This document shows, in pieces, positions 42,625 through 53,368 of a stretch of DNA of 64,000 bases (positions are counted from its first letter, which is position 1; each line of letters begins with the position of its first letter). The stretch covers positions 186,001 to 250,000 of the forward strand of contig NZ_QPGR01000001.1 of the NCBI RefSeq assembly GCF_004323845.1. The letters run 5' to 3'. The notes under the pieces were generated by a model. The model was not told the origin of the DNA and searched no databases. It was given only the letters and a program-made list of their open reading frames with translations. A program made the position numbers and the translations under genes. Source of the stretch: Campylobacter novaezeelandiae. GTDB lineage: Bacteria; Campylobacterota; Campylobacteria; Campylobacterales; Campylobacteraceae.

Positions 42625-44991
42625 TTGATGAGAATTTTAATATTAATTTTATTAAGTATTATAAAACTTTTTGCATTTGATCTAGTTTTAAATACAGGCC
42701 GTGAAAATAACCAGCCTTTTGCGATTTTGCATATTAATAATGATCAAGAATTTACATGTAAAAGTATTACTAAAGATACTAAAATTTATTATAAGTGTGA
42801 AATTTTAGGTACGGTTAATAATGAGCTAAAAGATCAAAATTTTGCTTTATTTGACCTTAAATTTATCAAGGAGGAACAAAAAATAAAAGTATTAATTTTT
42901 CCTAAAGTTGATACTAAAGTATATAATTTTTCACAAAATATTTTTACAGATACTAAAATTTGGATTGATGATTCTTTAAGATCAAAAAGTCTCACTTTTG
43001 TTTTTACGCCTTATATTGCTAATGCTAAAGAGTATGATGGTTTAGAATTTCCTATAGACTTTCCTCATGAAAGCTTTCCTTATATAGGAGCACTTGATTT
43101 AAATTCAGATCCAGTGTTTATTCCTCAAAGTGCAGATATTAATACTTTTTTACGCATAGAAAAGGAATATCAAAAACAAAATTATAAGCAAGTTATTATA
43201 GATGCAAGAAACGCTATTAATCGTTATAAAGGCAGTATTTTTATGGGTGAATTTGCTCTTTATAAATTAAGAGCAGAAAATAAAATTTACACTCAAAGTC
43301 CAGATAATAGAGATCAACAAGTTTTAGAAAGCATGATTGATGATGCTAAAAACTGGATGAGGACTTTTACGAGCGATAAGAATTTTCCAGAAGTTTTACA
43401 TATTATGTTAAGAACATATATAGCACTTTCTCAAAAGGCTGATGTTGATTATATAATGTCAATTTTAAATAATGAACAAGCAGATAATTATTTTACAGAT
43501 CTTGCAAGACTTGATTATGCTGATTATATTTATGATCTAGGAGATAAAGAAAAGGCTATTTCAATTTATGAAAACACTTTTTATAATAATAAAAATTTGG
43601 ATCTTGCCGCAAGATCTGCTTTATCTTTATCTAAAGATCTAATATTAAATAATAAGTTAAATCAAGCAATTGATTTTATTAATATTGTTTTAAAAGCTGA
43701 TCCAAAGTATTTTGGAAAGGATATTTCAAGAGCTTTAACGCTTGCTGAGCTTTTTTATAAAAATAAAAAATATAATATAAGTTCTTTAATTTATGAAAAT
43801 ACTTTTGAGCAAATGGATAAAATTGATCCTCGTTATGAAAGTGTATTAAAAAATTTAGCTCTTTCTTTGGTTCATACTAAAGAATCTTTAAAAGCAAAAA
43901 AATATATTAATTTATATATAAACGAATATGTAGATGGTCTTTATATTGATGAAATTAAAAAAGCTAATGATGAGGTTTTCTTAAAATTAGATGATAATAA
44001 TGCAACTTTGCTTCATAAGCGTTATGAAGAATTGATAAAACAATATGAAAAAAGTGATCAAGGTATCAGCAATAAAGCTTTAGAAGAAAATATTAAGCTT
44101 TATTATAAAGAAAAAAATTATCCAGCAATTATTGCTTATAAAGATAAGATTGAACAAGTTAAAATTCCTTCAATTCTTAAAATTTTAGAAGATTCTGCTA
44201 TCTTTTTATTAAGTAATGAACTAAAAGAGGATAACTGCATTAAAGCAAGTGAAATTTTTGAAGAATTTAAAACTTATGATATAGGACAAAAAATTGGCAA
44301 TAAAAAACAGATGCTTGCTTGTTTTCAAAGAACGTCTAGATTTGACGAAGCTCTAAAATATATTGATAAAAACTATAATGAAGATAGTATTTTTTATGGA
44401 TTGCAAAAAGCACAAATTTTATTTGACAATAAACAATATAATGAAGTGATTAAAATTACCAATGAAATTGCAAATTCAAGAATATTAAAAAGCGATGAGG
44501 AGAATTTTAAAGCTTATTATTTAGAGTTTTTATCTTATTTACGTTTGAATGATTATAATAAAGCAATAAATATTTTACAAATTTTAGAAAGTTTTCCTAT
44601 GAATTTTAATATGGTGGAAATTTATGATGCCTTACTTACTTTTGCAAATGATCATAATATGCAAACAACTATTTTAACTTATGCGCCAAAGGCAATTGAT
44701 TATCAAAATTTAAAAGGAATTAATCTTTTTAGTCCAAATCTAGAATTTATTTATTTAAATGCTTTGCAAAATACCAATCAAAACGAAAAAGCTTTAGAAG
44801 TTTTGGTTGATCTTTTAAAGCTAAAACTATCAGCATCTAATAGAGCTAGAGCTTTGTATATACAAAGTGGAATTTATGAAAATTTAAAAGATGTTAATGC
44901 ACAAAAAGAAAGTTTAAGACAGTGTTTAGATATCAATGTAAGTTCTAGTTGGCAAAATTTATGTAATCAAAAAAATCAACTACTTCAATGA
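42625..44991 (+). CDS. pflA: PflA, flagellar motor disk protein (paralysed flagella)
   Basis: A 788-aa exported protein: signal peptide ([13 protein letters not shown]), a beta-rich N-terminal domain of about 150 residues, then long alpha-helical TPR-like repeats to the end. In C. jejuni, PflA and PflB build the periplasmic scaffold disks that widen the stator ring; loss gives paralysed flagella. Length equals the C. jejuni protein as I recall it. The TTG at 42625 is 13 bases after AGGAG; an ATG follows three bases later. It lies directly behind nuoN and is probably co-transcribed, as in C. jejuni. Confidence 0.9.
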   Translation: MMRILILILLSIIKLFAFDLVLNTGRENNQPFAILHINNDQEFTCKSITKDTKIYYKCEILGTVNNELKDQNFALFDLKFIKEEQKIKVLIFPKVDTKVYNFSQNIFTDTKIWIDDSLRSKSLTFVFTPYIANAKEYDGLEFPIDFPHESFPYIGALDLNSDPVFIPQSADINTFLRIEKEYQKQNYKQVIIDARNAINRYKGSIFMGEFALYKLRAENKIYTQSPDNRDQQVLESMIDDAKNWMRTFTSDKNFPEVLHIMLRTYIALSQKADVDYIMSILNNEQADNYFTDLARLDYADYIYDLGDKEKAISIYENTFYNNKNLDLAARSALSLSKDLILNNKLNQAIDFINIVLKADPKYFGKDISRALTLAELFYKNKKYNISSLIYENTFEQMDKIDPRYESVLKNLALSLVHTKESLKAKKYINLYINEYVDGLYIDEIKKANDEVFLKLDDNNATLLHKRYEELIKQYEKSDQGISNKALEENIKLYYKEKNYPAIIAYKDKIEQVKIPSILKILEDSAIFLLSNELKEDNCIKASEIFEEFKTYDIGQKIGNKKQMLACFQRTSRFDEALKYIDKNYNEDSIFYGLQKAQILFDNKQYNEVIKITNEIANSRILKSDEENFKAYYLEFLSYLRLNDYNKAINILQILESFPMNFNMVEIYDALLTFANDHNMQTTILTYAPKAIDYQNLKGINLFSPNLEFIYLNALQNTNQNEKALEVLVDLLKLKLSASNRARALYIQSGIYENLKDVNAQKESLRQCLDINVSSSWQNLCNQKNQLLQ

Positions 44992-45849
44992 TTGAAGCTT
45001 TTTTTGAAGATATAAAAAAGCTTCATCATAATTAAGATCTATTTTTTTAAATTGTTTATTAAAAGTTCTTTGTCTTTTTGCAAGTTGTGCTGTATGGATA
45101 TTGATTAAATTTTCTAATTCTTGATAAGATATTTGATTATTTAAATAAGCTTTGCATTCTTTTAAACCTATGGAATTTAAGGGCTTTAAATTTGCATCAT
45201 ATTGATCAAAAAGATTTTTGGCTTCATCTATTAAACCAGAATCTAGCATGAATTTAGTACGTTTTTGTATATTTTTCCTTAGTTCTTCTTTGTCCCAAAA
45301 TAAATTATAAATTTCTATTGTTTCTATTAAAGGTTTTTTTTTGGTTCTTTTTAAAAAAAGACTTGGTATTTCTTTGGTGCTTTCATAAATGTTAAACCAC
45401 TTTCTTAAACGGTAGGTATCATTTTTTTCAATTTTAAAATCAGGATCTATTTTTTGCAAGAGTTTATAGATTTCATTATTGTCTATTAAAACTTCTTTTT
45501 CTTCTATTTTTTCGCTTAAACCTTGCATTAAAATTTTAAGATAAAAACTTGTTCCTCCTGTTATAATGAGAATTTTTTGTTTATCTTGTGCCCATTTTTT
45601 AGCTTTGTTGTATTCTTGTATAAATAAAGAAACATTAAAATGCTCATCAACATTTAAAAGATTTACCCCAAAATAATCAAGTTCTTTTAAAACTTTGTCC
45701 TCGCTTTTAGCATTTGCTATATTAATTTGCTTGTAAATACAAAGACTATCAAGACTTAAAACAACAGCTTTAAATTCGTAGGCTAAAGCATTTGCAATAG
45801 CTGTTTTTCCACTAGCTGTAGGGCCTATTAATGCAAATTCAAAAAACAT
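44980..45849 (-). CDS. miaA: tRNA dimethylallyltransferase
   Basis: A 289-aa enzyme that prenylates A37 of tRNAs reading UNN codons. The P-loop is [11 protein letters not shown], followed by [11 protein letters not shown] (the DSxQxY variant), GGTSFYLK and [13 protein letters not shown] longer reading to 45891 exists, but ATG 45849 gives the family N-terminus [10 protein letters not shown]. Its 3' end overlaps pflA by 12 bases tail to tail. The pflA/miaA junction is a break from C. jejuni gene order. Confidence 0.93.
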   Translation of the reverse strand: MFFEFALIGPTASGKTAIANALAYEFKAVVLSLDSLCIYKQINIANAKSEDKVLKELDYFGVNLLNVDEHFNVSLFIQEYNKAKKWAQDKQKILIITGGTSFYLKILMQGLSEKIEEKEVLIDNNEIYKLLQKIDPDFKIEKNDTYRLRKWFNIYESTKEIPSLFLKRTKKKPLIETIEIYNLFWDKEELRKNIQKRTKFMLDSGLIDEAKNLFDQYDANLKPLNSIGLKECKAYLNNQISYQELENLINIHTAQLAKRQRTFNKQFKKIDLNYDEAFLYLQKKLQSLK

Positions 45850-45916
45850 TACTAAACTTTCTAAAAATTTATAAAATTTTAGTAAAATCATAACAAAAAT
45901 TTATAAAAGAGTTGTA

Positions 45917-46792
45917 ATGATTTTAATATGGAATAAATTTAAAGATATTTTAGATTTGATTGTATTTAAGCATTCTATTTTTGCTCTACCTTTTTTGTTA
46001 AGTTCTATGCTTGTTGCTTCTAAAATAGCAAATGATAGTGCTTGGTTTGGATTTAAAGCTTTAATTTTAGGGATTATTTGTGCTATTAGTGCTAGAAATT
46101 TTGCCATGGCTTCAAATCGTTTAATGGACGAAGATATCGATTTAAATAATCCTCGTTGTAAAGATAGACCTAATATCAATGGTCGTATTGGTAAAAAAAG
46201 TATGTGGATTTTTATTATTTTAAATGCTTTAATTTTTATTTTTTGTTCTTATTTAATTAATAATTTAGCTTTTATTCTTTCTTTTCCTGTGCTTTTTATT
46301 TTGGCATTTTATTCTGCTTTTAAACGCTTTAGCTCTTTTGTGCATTTAGTATTAGGTTTTTGTTTGGGTTTAGCTCCTATTGCAGGTAGTATTGTAGTGT
46401 TAGGAGAAATTCATATTTTTAGTATATTTTTGTGCTTAGGGGTTACTTTTTGGACCGCGGGTTTTGATCTTTTATATAGTCTTCAAGATATGGAGTATGA
46501 TAAAAAAGCGGGGCTTTATTCTATACCTTCTAGATTTGGAAGTAAGACCACTCTTTTATTTTCGGCTTTCTTTCATATTTTAGCTGTATGTTTTTGGTTT
46601 ATATTTGTTTTTGTTTCTCCTTTAGGAAATTTAGCTTTAATGGGTGTAATTATTAGTGCTTTGATCTTATTTTTTGAACATAAGATTGTTCGTAAGAATT
46701 TTTCTCATATTAATAAAGCTTTCTTTACTTTAAATGGATATTTAAGTATTATTTTTTTTATTTTTATATGGGTTGATTTATTATGGAATTAA
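45917..46792 (+). CDS. mqnP: UbiA-family prenyltransferase (MqnP, menaquinone pathway)
   Basis: A 291-aa polytopic membrane protein. The first Asp-rich motif is NRLMDEDIDLNNPRCKDRP, the second DLLYSLQDMEYDKKAGLYSIPSRFG, both needed for Mg-diphosphate binding. Often annotated ubiA, but Campylobacter makes menaquinone through futalosine, so the substrate is most likely the dihydroxynaphthoate precursor of that route (MqnP). Overlaps the next gene by ten bases and starts a long plus-strand gene run. Confidence 0.88.
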   Translation: MILIWNKFKDILDLIVFKHSIFALPFLLSSMLVASKIANDSAWFGFKALILGIICAISARNFAMASNRLMDEDIDLNNPRCKDRPNINGRIGKKSMWIFIILNALIFIFCSYLINNLAFILSFPVLFILAFYSAFKRFSSFVHLVLGFCLGLAPIAGSIVVLGEIHIFSIFLCLGVTFWTAGFDLLYSLQDMEYDKKAGLYSIPSRFGSKTTLLFSAFFHILAVCFWFIFVFVSPLGNLALMGVIISALILFFEHKIVRKNFSHINKAFFTLNGYLSIIFFIFIWVDLLWN

Positions 46793-47277
46793 ATCTTTTT
46801 AAAGCAGATTTAAAAATAGAATTTGAAGCTTGTGATTTAAATGATAATTTATTTTTACAAGAATACTTGAGCATTAATACAAATCGTCAGTTGGCAAAAT
46901 GGAAAAAATTAGCTTATAGGGTTGATTTTGAAGATTCTGAAAAGATAATTTTTGATTTGCTTTTGAGTTTAAAAGAAGATATTTCAAGGATTGAAAATCA
47001 TTTATTTAAGAAAAATAAATTACTTGCTTTATCTCAATTAGATACTATTAATTTATTAAATTTTGAATATATAAATTTTAAAAATGAAAATTTAATTGAA
47101 AATCAGGAATATTATGCTAGATTTGAAATTAATGATCAAAAAATAGCTTTTTATTTTAAAGCTCTAAATAAAAAGTTGGCTAAAATTATTAAAATTAAAT
47201 CAGAAGATCAAGATGTTTATAATGCTTTTGTAGTAGAAATTCAAAGAGATATCATTAAGACTTTTAAAGGAAAATAA
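46783..47277 (+). CDS. Conserved hypothetical protein (Campylobacter)
   Basis: A 164-aa, cytosolic, charged protein without recognisable motifs, except a moderately hydrophobic helical core (IIFDLLLSLKEDISRIENHLFKKNK). It lies between mqnP and a coiled-coil membrane protein, as in C. jejuni (Cj0163c, from memory). The start overlaps mqnP. No function assigned; a PilZ-like beta domain is conceivable (EYINFKNENL, YYARFEI) but not supported by a motif. Confidence 0.75.
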   Translation: MELNLFKADLKIEFEACDLNDNLFLQEYLSINTNRQLAKWKKLAYRVDFEDSEKIIFDLLLSLKEDISRIENHLFKKNKLLALSQLDTINLLNFEYINFKNENLIENQEYYARFEINDQKIAFYFKALNKKLAKIIKIKSEDQDVYNAFVVEIQRDIIKTFKGK

Positions 47278-47278
47278 A

Positions 47279-47788
47279 ATGAGCGAAGAAGTGCTTTATT
47301 TAGTTTTTATGATTGTTTTATTGGTTGCTTTTTTAGCTTATATGAATATTAAAGATAAAGAAAATATGAGTAAAATTATAAAATTGCAAAATGCTATGGA
47401 AGATCTTACTAAGGAACTACATTATCTTAAAAAAAATTTAGACTTAAAGGATGATGAGGAGGAGAAATTCAATATAGATCTTTTAAAAGATGAAGTAAAA
47501 ATAATGCTCGAACAAGAAGTTTCTAACAAAATTTATCCTATTTTACAAAGTTTGCAAAATGTTGAAAGTATTATAGAAGAATTTCAAAATGAGCAACAAA
47601 ATAGAATTTTAACCTTGGAGCAAAAAACACAAAGTATAAGTAAACTTACGCCTAATTATGATACAGAGGAACAAAAAATTATAGAGTTGTTTCAGCAGGG
47701 TAAAAGTATAGAACAAATTGCAAAAGATCTAAGAGTTGGTATAGGTAATGTTGAGCTTGTCTTAAAATTTAAAAAAATGATTAAATAG
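47279..47788 (+). CDS. Membrane-anchored coiled-coil protein with C-terminal HTH-like domain
   Basis: A 169-aa protein: one N-terminal membrane helix, a coiled coil over residues 20-115 and a C-terminal helix-turn-helix-like segment, [33 protein letters not shown]. That tail occurs in small DUF6115-type proteins of many bacteria, whose role is unknown. One base separates it from the preceding gene. Confidence 0.78.
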   Translation: MSEEVLYLVFMIVLLVAFLAYMNIKDKENMSKIIKLQNAMEDLTKELHYLKKNLDLKDDEEEKFNIDLLKDEVKIMLEQEVSNKIYPILQSLQNVESIIEEFQNEQQNRILTLEQKTQSISKLTPNYDTEEQKIIELFQQGKSIEQIAKDLRVGIGNVELVLKFKKMIK

Positions 47789-47798
47789 GATTTGCAAA

Positions 47799-48761
47799 AT
47801 GTTAATTGATAAATATGGAAGAAAAATTAACTATATGAGAATTTCAGTTACTCAAAGGTGTAATTTTCGTTGTCTTTATTGTATGCCAAAAATTCCTTTT
47901 GATTGGGTTCCAAAAGAAAATTTATTAACTTTTGAAGAGATGTTTTTATTTGTTAAGGTGGCTATTGATGAGGGAATTTCTAAGATTAGAATTACCGGCG
48001 GGGAGCCTTTATTAAGAAAAGATTTAGATGTATTTATTTCGATGATCCATAATTATAAAAAAGATATTGATTTAGCTATTACTACAAATGGATATTTTCT
48101 TAAAGATTATGCAAAAGATCTTAAAAAAGCTGGTTTAAAGCGTATTAATGTTTCTCTTGACACTCTTGATCCTAAAAAGGCGAAAATGATCTCTCAAAAA
48201 GAGGTTTTAAGTAATGTTTTAGCAGGGATTGAAGAAGCGATTAATTTGGGCTTTAAAGTAAAGATCAACACAGTAGCTCTTAAAAATTTAAATGATAATG
48301 AATTAATTTCTTTATTAGAATATGCAAAAAGCTTAAATATACAAATTCGTTTTATAGAATTTATGGAAAATTATCATGCTTATGGAAAACTTCAAGGTCT
48401 AAAATCTAATGAAATTCTTGAAATTTTAAAACAAAAATATAAAATTATTTCTTCAAGAAAAGCACAAAATTCACCAGTAACTTTATATGAGATTAATGAT
48501 TATACATTTGGTATTATTGATCCACATTCTCATGAATTTTGCGATACTTGTAATCGTATAAGACTTAGTGCTGATGGGCTTTTGATACCTTGTTTGTATT
48601 ATGATGAATCTTTAAGCATTAAAGAGGCGGTAAAAAGAAAAGATCTTAAAGCTGCGGTTGAAATTCTTAAAGAAGTTTTAAGAAATAAACCTGAAAAAAA
48701 TAAATGGAGTATTGTAGATAATGAAACATCCTCTAGAGCTTTTTATCAAACCGGAGGGTAA
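47799..48761 (+). CDS. moaA: GTP 3',8-cyclase, molybdopterin biosynthesis
   Basis: A 320-aa radical SAM enzyme, first step of molybdenum-cofactor synthesis. The N-terminal cluster is [10 protein letters not shown], with a second C-terminal cluster CDTCNRIRL...[15 protein letters not shown] binds SAM. The C-terminal GG (FYQTGG) required for catalysis is present. It would supply cofactor to enzymes such as the TorA-like reductase at the window end. Confidence 0.95.
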   Translation: MLIDKYGRKINYMRISVTQRCNFRCLYCMPKIPFDWVPKENLLTFEEMFLFVKVAIDEGISKIRITGGEPLLRKDLDVFISMIHNYKKDIDLAITTNGYFLKDYAKDLKKAGLKRINVSLDTLDPKKAKMISQKEVLSNVLAGIEEAINLGFKVKINTVALKNLNDNELISLLEYAKSLNIQIRFIEFMENYHAYGKLQGLKSNEILEILKQKYKIISSRKAQNSPVTLYEINDYTFGIIDPHSHEFCDTCNRIRLSADGLLIPCLYYDESLSIKEAVKRKDLKAAVEILKEVLRNKPEKNKWSIVDNETSSRAFYQTGG

Positions 48762-48764
48762 TTT

Positions 48765-49514
48765 TTGGATATTGTTGAGAGTTTTATAAGCATACAAGGT
48801 GAAGGAAAATTTAGCGGAAGATTAGCTATTTTTGTGCGATTTGCAGGATGTAATTTTAATTGCTATGGTTTTGGAGTGTCTAAAAAGAAAAATGATAAAC
48901 AATTTTTAGGTTGTGATACCATTAGAGCGGTTTTTACAAAAGATTTTGCTGATTGTTATATCAAATTTACACCTTTAGAACTTTATGAGAGAGTACATAT
49001 TTTAAAAGCAGATTTTAATCCTATTATAGTTATTACTGGTGGTGAACCTTTATTGCATCATAAAAATGAAGATTTTTTAAAATGGATTGAACTTTTATTA
49101 AAAGATAATTTTGAAATCCATTTTGAAACAAATGCAAGTATAATGATAGACTTTGAAAAATATCCTTTATATAAAAAGTGTGTTTTTGCTTTAAGTGTGA
49201 AGCTTAGTAATAGTAAAATACCCAAAGAAAAAAGATTAAATTTTGATGCTATAAGAGCTATTGTGCAAAATGCTAAAGGTAGTTTTTATAAATTTGTTTT
49301 AGATCAAGAAATGATAAAAAACCACAAAGCTCAAGAAGAAATTGATGAGATTTTGGCTAAAGTAAACAATGAAGTTTATTGTATGCCAATGGGCCATAAC
49401 GAAGAGAGTTTAAAAACTAATGCTTTAGAGGTAGTTCATTTTTGCATAAAAAATGGTTATAATTATTCTGATAGAATGCATATAAGACTTTGGAATGATA
49501 AAGAGGGAATATGA
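48765..49514 (+). CDS. queE: 7-carboxy-7-deazaguanine synthase, atypical cysteine spacing
   Basis: A 249-aa radical SAM enzyme converting carboxytetrahydropterin to CDG in queuosine synthesis. It begins [27 protein letters not shown], typical for QueE, with ITGGEPLLH later. The cluster cysteines would be C29, C33 and C50, a CX3CX16C pattern instead of CX3CX2C. The start is TTG at 48765. Four-base overlap with queD, which makes its substrate. Confidence 0.9.
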   Translation: MDIVESFISIQGEGKFSGRLAIFVRFAGCNFNCYGFGVSKKKNDKQFLGCDTIRAVFTKDFADCYIKFTPLELYERVHILKADFNPIIVITGGEPLLHHKNEDFLKWIELLLKDNFEIHFETNASIMIDFEKYPLYKKCVFALSVKLSNSKIPKEKRLNFDAIRAIVQNAKGSFYKFVLDQEMIKNHKAQEEIDEILAKVNNEVYCMPMGHNEESLKTNALEVVHFCIKNGYNYSDRMHIRLWNDKEGI

Positions 49515-50092
49515 TTATTAGAAAAGAATTTGAATTTGAGAATGCTCATATTGTTCGTTTTTGTAGTTCTAAACGTTGTAAAAGTAGCATTCATGGCCAT
49601 TCTTATAAGGTTGAGATATTGCTTGAAAGCAAGTATTTAGATAATGCTGGGATGGTATATGATTTTGGACTCTTAAAACAAGAGGTAAAACAGATTATTG
49701 ATAGTTTTGATCATGCTATTACTCTTTTTAAGGATGATGATCAAGAGTATTTAAAACAAATGAAAAAATTTTCTAGTCGTTGGATTATCTTGCCGTTAAA
49801 TGTTAGTGCTGAGAATTTTTGTCGTATTTTTTTTGTTCTTATTGATACTTTATTGAAACAAACTAAAATGATTAATGGTGAACAAGGGGTTTATTTAAAA
49901 AGCATTATAGTTCATGAAACAAAAACTGGTTATGCACAAGGATTTAAAGAGGACGCTTATAGTGAGTTTTTGCCTCCTATAAAACTAGAAGATATAGAAT
50001 TTTCAAAAGCAATTCAAGAAGAGTGGAAAGATAAGGATTTTTATGAAAAATTAAAAAATTCTTACATTTTTGTTAATCCAAAGGAAGTTTAA
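49511..50092 (+). CDS. queD: 6-carboxy-5,6,7,8-tetrahydropterin synthase
   Basis: A 193-aa PTPS-family enzyme. Zinc-binding histidines are in ENAHIVRF and [10 protein letters not shown], with catalytic Cys nearby (SSKRCKSS). FDHAITLF and [10 protein letters not shown] complete the site. It acts just before QueE, whose gene overlaps it. It is longer than the minimal 120-aa QueD by internal and C-terminal additions, as in other epsilonproteobacteria. Confidence 0.92.
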   Translation: MIIRKEFEFENAHIVRFCSSKRCKSSIHGHSYKVEILLESKYLDNAGMVYDFGLLKQEVKQIIDSFDHAITLFKDDDQEYLKQMKKFSSRWIILPLNVSAENFCRIFFVLIDTLLKQTKMINGEQGVYLKSIIVHETKTGYAQGFKEDAYSEFLPPIKLEDIEFSKAIQEEWKDKDFYEKLKNSYIFVNPKEV

Positions 50093-50514
50093 TGCCATAT
50101 TTGGTAATCATTTTTTTATTTTTAATTGGATGTTCTAATAATGAAGATAATTCTTTTAAATCTAAATTGCCAGAGCAAGAGATAGTTCAAATAGAGCAAA
50201 ATGATGAAAAAACCCAAGTCAATGATGATAATCTGCCATTGCCAGTTGGTGATGATTCTTTAGATGATACTCAAACTTTAAATATGAATTTAAGTATCAT
50301 TGGTTCCTTGTATAAACAAAAATGTGCAAATTGTCATGGAAAAAATGGAGAATTAAAATTAAAAAATAATGTTAAGATTAAAAATTTAAGCAAAGAGAAT
50401 TTTATCCAAAAATTTAGTTTTTGTGAAAAACAAAATGATAAAGATCATTGCATTAATTTAAATCAAGATCAAATTGAAAATTTGGCTAAATATATTTTAA
50501 ATAAAGGAAAATAA
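50092..50514 (+). CDS. Cytochrome c lipoprotein (monohaem)
   Basis: A 140-aa lipoprotein with signal and lipobox LIGC (Cys about residue 14), an acidic Asn/Asp/Glu-rich linker, then one haem site CANCHGKNG near residue 79. No clear Met ligand motif is visible. It would be membrane-tethered in the periplasm and carry electrons; the partner is unknown. The start overlaps the queD stop. Confidence 0.85.
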   Translation: MPYLVIIFLFLIGCSNNEDNSFKSKLPEQEIVQIEQNDEKTQVNDDNLPLPVGDDSLDDTQTLNMNLSIIGSLYKQKCANCHGKNGELKLKNNVKIKNLSKENFIQKFSFCEKQNDKDHCINLNQDQIENLAKYILNKGK

Positions 50515-50516
50515 TA

Positions 50517-50924
50517 ATGGATCAAAGTTATGAGTTTGTTTTGGCCTTACATCTATATAGTCTTTATGCAAGTGGTTTTTTGATATTTTTTTATTTAGTT
50601 TTAACTCAAGGAAATTTTAAAACTGAATTTATTTTTACAAGAAGAATCCGTTTGTTTTTACCTATTTATTATTTTTTTTTAATTCTAATTTTTTTTACAG
50701 GAATGTTACTTTTAGCATTTAATCATTTTGAAATGACTTTAAATTATTGGTTAATGATTTTATCTAATATTTTGATTTTTGTTTTGGCTATATTTCATTT
50801 TAAACAATTTAAAAAAGCTCGTGAAAATAGAAGATATATTTTTTTTAGATGGATTAGTTTTTTAATCTTGCCTATAGAAATTCTTTTATTATTTTTACCT
50901 TTTTTATTTAAAAAATTTTTTTAA
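50517..50924 (+). CDS. Small integral membrane protein, unknown function
   Basis: A 135-aa protein with four predicted membrane helices and short loops rich in Arg/Lys (FKKARENRRY). No recognisable motif. It lies directly between the haem lipoprotein and rsmE with two-base gaps, the same as in C. jejuni (Cj0157c, from memory). Coupling to the cytochrome is possible but unproven. Confidence 0.78.
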   Translation: MDQSYEFVLALHLYSLYASGFLIFFYLVLTQGNFKTEFIFTRRIRLFLPIYYFFLILIFFTGMLLLAFNHFEMTLNYWLMILSNILIFVLAIFHFKQFKKARENRRYIFFRWISFLILPIEILLLFLPFLFKKFF

Positions 50925-51578
50925 ATGCAATTTTTATTTTGTAAAGAAAGCGGTTTAGAGTTTTTATATTTAAAAGATGAAGATTTTTTACATCTTAAAG
51001 TGCGCCGTATCAAAGAAAAAGATGTTATTTGTTTAAGAAATTTAAAAGATGACTTTTTATATTTTTATGAAATTGTAGAAATAGCTAAAAAATTTTGCAC
51101 TTTAAAATTAATTAAAAAAGAAGAAAAAATAACAATAAAAACAGATTTTGCTTTAGCCTTAGCAATCATTGATCCTAAAATTCTAGAAAAAACTTTGCCT
51201 TTTTTAAATGAACTTGGCGTAGATAAACTTATTTTAGTTTATACAAAATATTCTCAAAAAAATTTTAAAATTGATCTTAATCGTTGTGAAAGAATTATTA
51301 TACAATCTTGTGAACAATGTGGAAGATCTTATATGATGAAAATTGAGATTTTTAATAATATTCAAGAATTTTTAAAAAAATACGAGAATGTTATTTTAGT
51401 TGATTTTTCTGGAGAAAAAAAGAAATTTACAAAAGATAATATTTATTTTATAGGACCTGAAGGTGGTTTTAGCGAGGAAGAAGTTAGAAACTTTAAAAAT
51501 AAAATTTCTTTAAGCACTCAAAATATTCTAAAAGCTCATACCGCAGCTCTTGCTATAAGTTCTAAAATTTTACTTTAA
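50925..51578 (+). CDS. rsmE: 16S rRNA (uracil-1498-N3)-methyltransferase
   Basis: A 217-aa SPOUT methyltransferase with an N-terminal PUA-like domain (HLKVRRIKEKDVI) and the knot motifs IIQSCEQCGRSYM, FIGPEGGFSEEEV and LKAHTAALAISSKI. Modifies U1498 in the decoding region. Confidence 0.92.
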   Translation: MQFLFCKESGLEFLYLKDEDFLHLKVRRIKEKDVICLRNLKDDFLYFYEIVEIAKKFCTLKLIKKEEKITIKTDFALALAIIDPKILEKTLPFLNELGVDKLILVYTKYSQKNFKIDLNRCERIIIQSCEQCGRSYMMKIEIFNNIQEFLKKYENVILVDFSGEKKKFTKDNIYFIGPEGGFSEEEVRNFKNKISLSTQNILKAHTAALAISSKILL

Positions 51579-51605
51579 TTTATCTTTATTTTATTTATAT
51601 TCTTA

Positions 51606-51611
51606 TATAAT
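51606..51611 (+). promoter_or_regulatory. -10 element of rpmE
   Basis: TATAAT in CTTATATAATTTAAAC, 30 bases before the rpmE ATG, which also has CAAGGAA as ribosome site. It gives the ribosomal gene its own promoter inside the co-directional run. Confidence 0.55.
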
Positions 51612-51640
51612 TTAAACTTTAAAAATTTCAAGGAATTGTA

Positions 51641-51841
51641 ATGAGAAAAGAAATTCATCCAGAATATGTAGAGTGTAAAGTAAGTTGTGCATGTGGTAAT
51701 ACTTTTATGACAAGATCAAATAAAAGTGAACTAAGAGTAGATATTTGCTCAAATTGTCATCCGTTTTTTACAGGAAGTGAAAAAATTGTTGATGCAGCTG
51801 GTCGTGTAGAGAAATTTAAGAAAAAATACGCAATGCAATAG
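51641..51841 (+). CDS. rpmE: 50S ribosomal protein L31
   Basis: A 66-aa protein of the zinc-binding (C+) L31 type, with C16 and C18 in CACGN and C36 and C39 in [23 protein letters not shown] at the C-terminus is standard. Confidence 0.97.
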   Translation: MRKEIHPEYVECKVSCACGNTFMTRSNKSELRVDICSNCHPFFTGSEKIVDAAGRVEKFKKKYAMQ

Positions 51842-51843
51842 CA

Positions 51844-52680
51844 ATGCTTTATTTTATTCCTACTCCCATAGGAAATTTAAGCGATATTTCATTTCGTTCT
51901 TTAGAAATTTTAAAGATTTGCGAAATAATAATCTGCGAAGATACTAGAGTTTGCAAGTCTTTAATTTCTTTTTTAAACTCTAAATTTAATGTTCAAATTA
52001 AACCTAAGAAATTTATTTCACTTCATACTCACAATGAAACTCAATTTTTTAAAAATATTACTTTAGATTTTTTTGATAAAAATATAGCTTATATGAGTGA
52101 TGCTGGTATGCCAGGTATTAGTGATCCTGGATCTTCTTTAATAAAATATGCCTTAAATCACAATTTATCTTATGAAGTTTTGCCTGGTGCTAATGCTGCT
52201 TTAGTTGCTTTAGTAAGTAGTGGTTTTTGTAAAAAAGAATTTATTTTTATGGGTTTTTTATCAAATAAAGGCAAAGAGCGCCAAAAAGATATAGAAAAAC
52301 TTTTAAATAATCCTTATCCAAGTATCGTTTATGAATCTCCAAAGCGTATTTTATCTTTAATTGAAACGATAGTTAATTTAGAAGAAACAAGAGAAATTTT
52401 TATTATGAAAGAAATTAGTAAAAAATTTGAAACTAAATTAAGAGCTAATGCTAAAGATTTATTTGAAATTTTAAAAAATACTAATTTAAAAGGCGAATGG
52501 GTTGTAGTTTTAAAAGAAAAAGATCAAGAAGAACAAATGAATTTTTTATGTGAAAAAGATATTTTAGAACTTGATTTACCTTTAAAAACCAAAAGCAAGC
52601 TTTTATCAAAAATTTATGGTAAAAATTCAAAGGAACTTTATAAAAAACTGCTTTTAAGTCAAGATGGGATAAAATATTAA
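51844..52680 (+). CDS. rsmI: 16S rRNA (cytidine-1402-2'-O)-methyltransferase
   Basis: A 278-aa tetrapyrrole-methylase-fold enzyme. It starts MLYFIPTPIGNLSDISFRSLEIL and has CEDTRVCKSL, ISLHTHNE, MSDAGMPGISDPGSSLI and YESPKRIL. Methylates C1402 in the 16S P-site. It begins two bases after rpmE. Confidence 0.94.
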   Translation: MLYFIPTPIGNLSDISFRSLEILKICEIIICEDTRVCKSLISFLNSKFNVQIKPKKFISLHTHNETQFFKNITLDFFDKNIAYMSDAGMPGISDPGSSLIKYALNHNLSYEVLPGANAALVALVSSGFCKKEFIFMGFLSNKGKERQKDIEKLLNNPYPSIVYESPKRILSLIETIVNLEETREIFIMKEISKKFETKLRANAKDLFEILKNTNLKGEWVVVLKEKDQEEQMNFLCEKDILELDLPLKTKSKLLSKIYGKNSKELYKKLLLSQDGIKY

Positions 52681-52681
52681 A

Positions 52682-53368
52682 ATGTTAGTTTATGGTAAGC
52701 AGGTATTTTTTTATATTTTAGAGCATTATCCAGATATGATTAATGAAATCTATTTAGCTAAAGAATGTGATTTTAAAACTTTTAATAAAATTGCAAAATC
52801 TGGTTTTAAAATCAAAAAACTAGATTTTAAAACAGCTCAATCTTATGCCAGAGGTGGTAATCACCAAGGTTTTTTAATGGATATAAAAGATTTTGTGTTT
52901 GCTGACTTTAATGAAATGAAAAAAAATGATTTTTTAATTATACTTTGTGGTATAACTGATATGGGAAATATAGGAGCTATTATTAGAACTGCTTATGCTT
53001 TAGGTGTGCAAGGTTTAATTTTTTCTGGTAATCAGCTTGCAATGCAAAATGTAATAAGAACTAGCAGTGGGGCAGCTCTTGGTTTACCTATTGTGGTAAA
53101 AAACGATATTTTAGGATTAATCAATGAGCTTAAGCAAATGAATTTTACAATTTATGCTGCTGATAAGGAAGGAAAAGAAATTCATAGTTTAAAATTAAGT
53201 AATGTCAAAAAGAAAGCTTTAGTTTTAGGAAGCGAAGGTTTTGGCTTAAGTGCAAAAATAATTAAAAAATGTGATGAATCTATAGGCATAGCTATGAAAA
53301 ATCAGTTTGATAGCTTAAATGTTAGTGCTGCTTTTGCAATACTTTGTGATAGGATGATAAATGAATAG
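52682..53368 (+). CDS. SpoU-family 23S rRNA 2'-O-methyltransferase (RlmB-like)
   Basis: A 228-aa TrmH/SpoU methyltransferase. An N-terminal substrate-binding part (ARGGNHQGFLMDI) precedes the knot with TDMGNIGAIIRTAYALG, VLGSEGFGLS and FDSLNVSAAFAILCDRM. RlmB (Gm2251) is the best match for the ARGG.HQG motif, but exact target is not proven. Overlaps the next gene by eight bases. Confidence 0.88.
   Translation: MLVYGKQVFFYILEHYPDMINEIYLAKECDFKTFNKIAKSGFKIKKLDFKTAQSYARGGNHQGFLMDIKDFVFADFNEMKKNDFLIILCGITDMGNIGAIIRTAYALGVQGLIFSGNQLAMQNVIRTSSGAALGLPIVVKNDILGLINELKQMNFTIYAADKEGKEIHSLKLSNVKKKALVLGSEGFGLSAKIIKKCDESIGIAMKNQFDSLNVSAAFAILCDRMINE

Noticed and set aside
45850..45891. Extended miaA N-terminus
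   Set aside because: MiaA proteins begin just before the P-loop, fitting ATG 45849.
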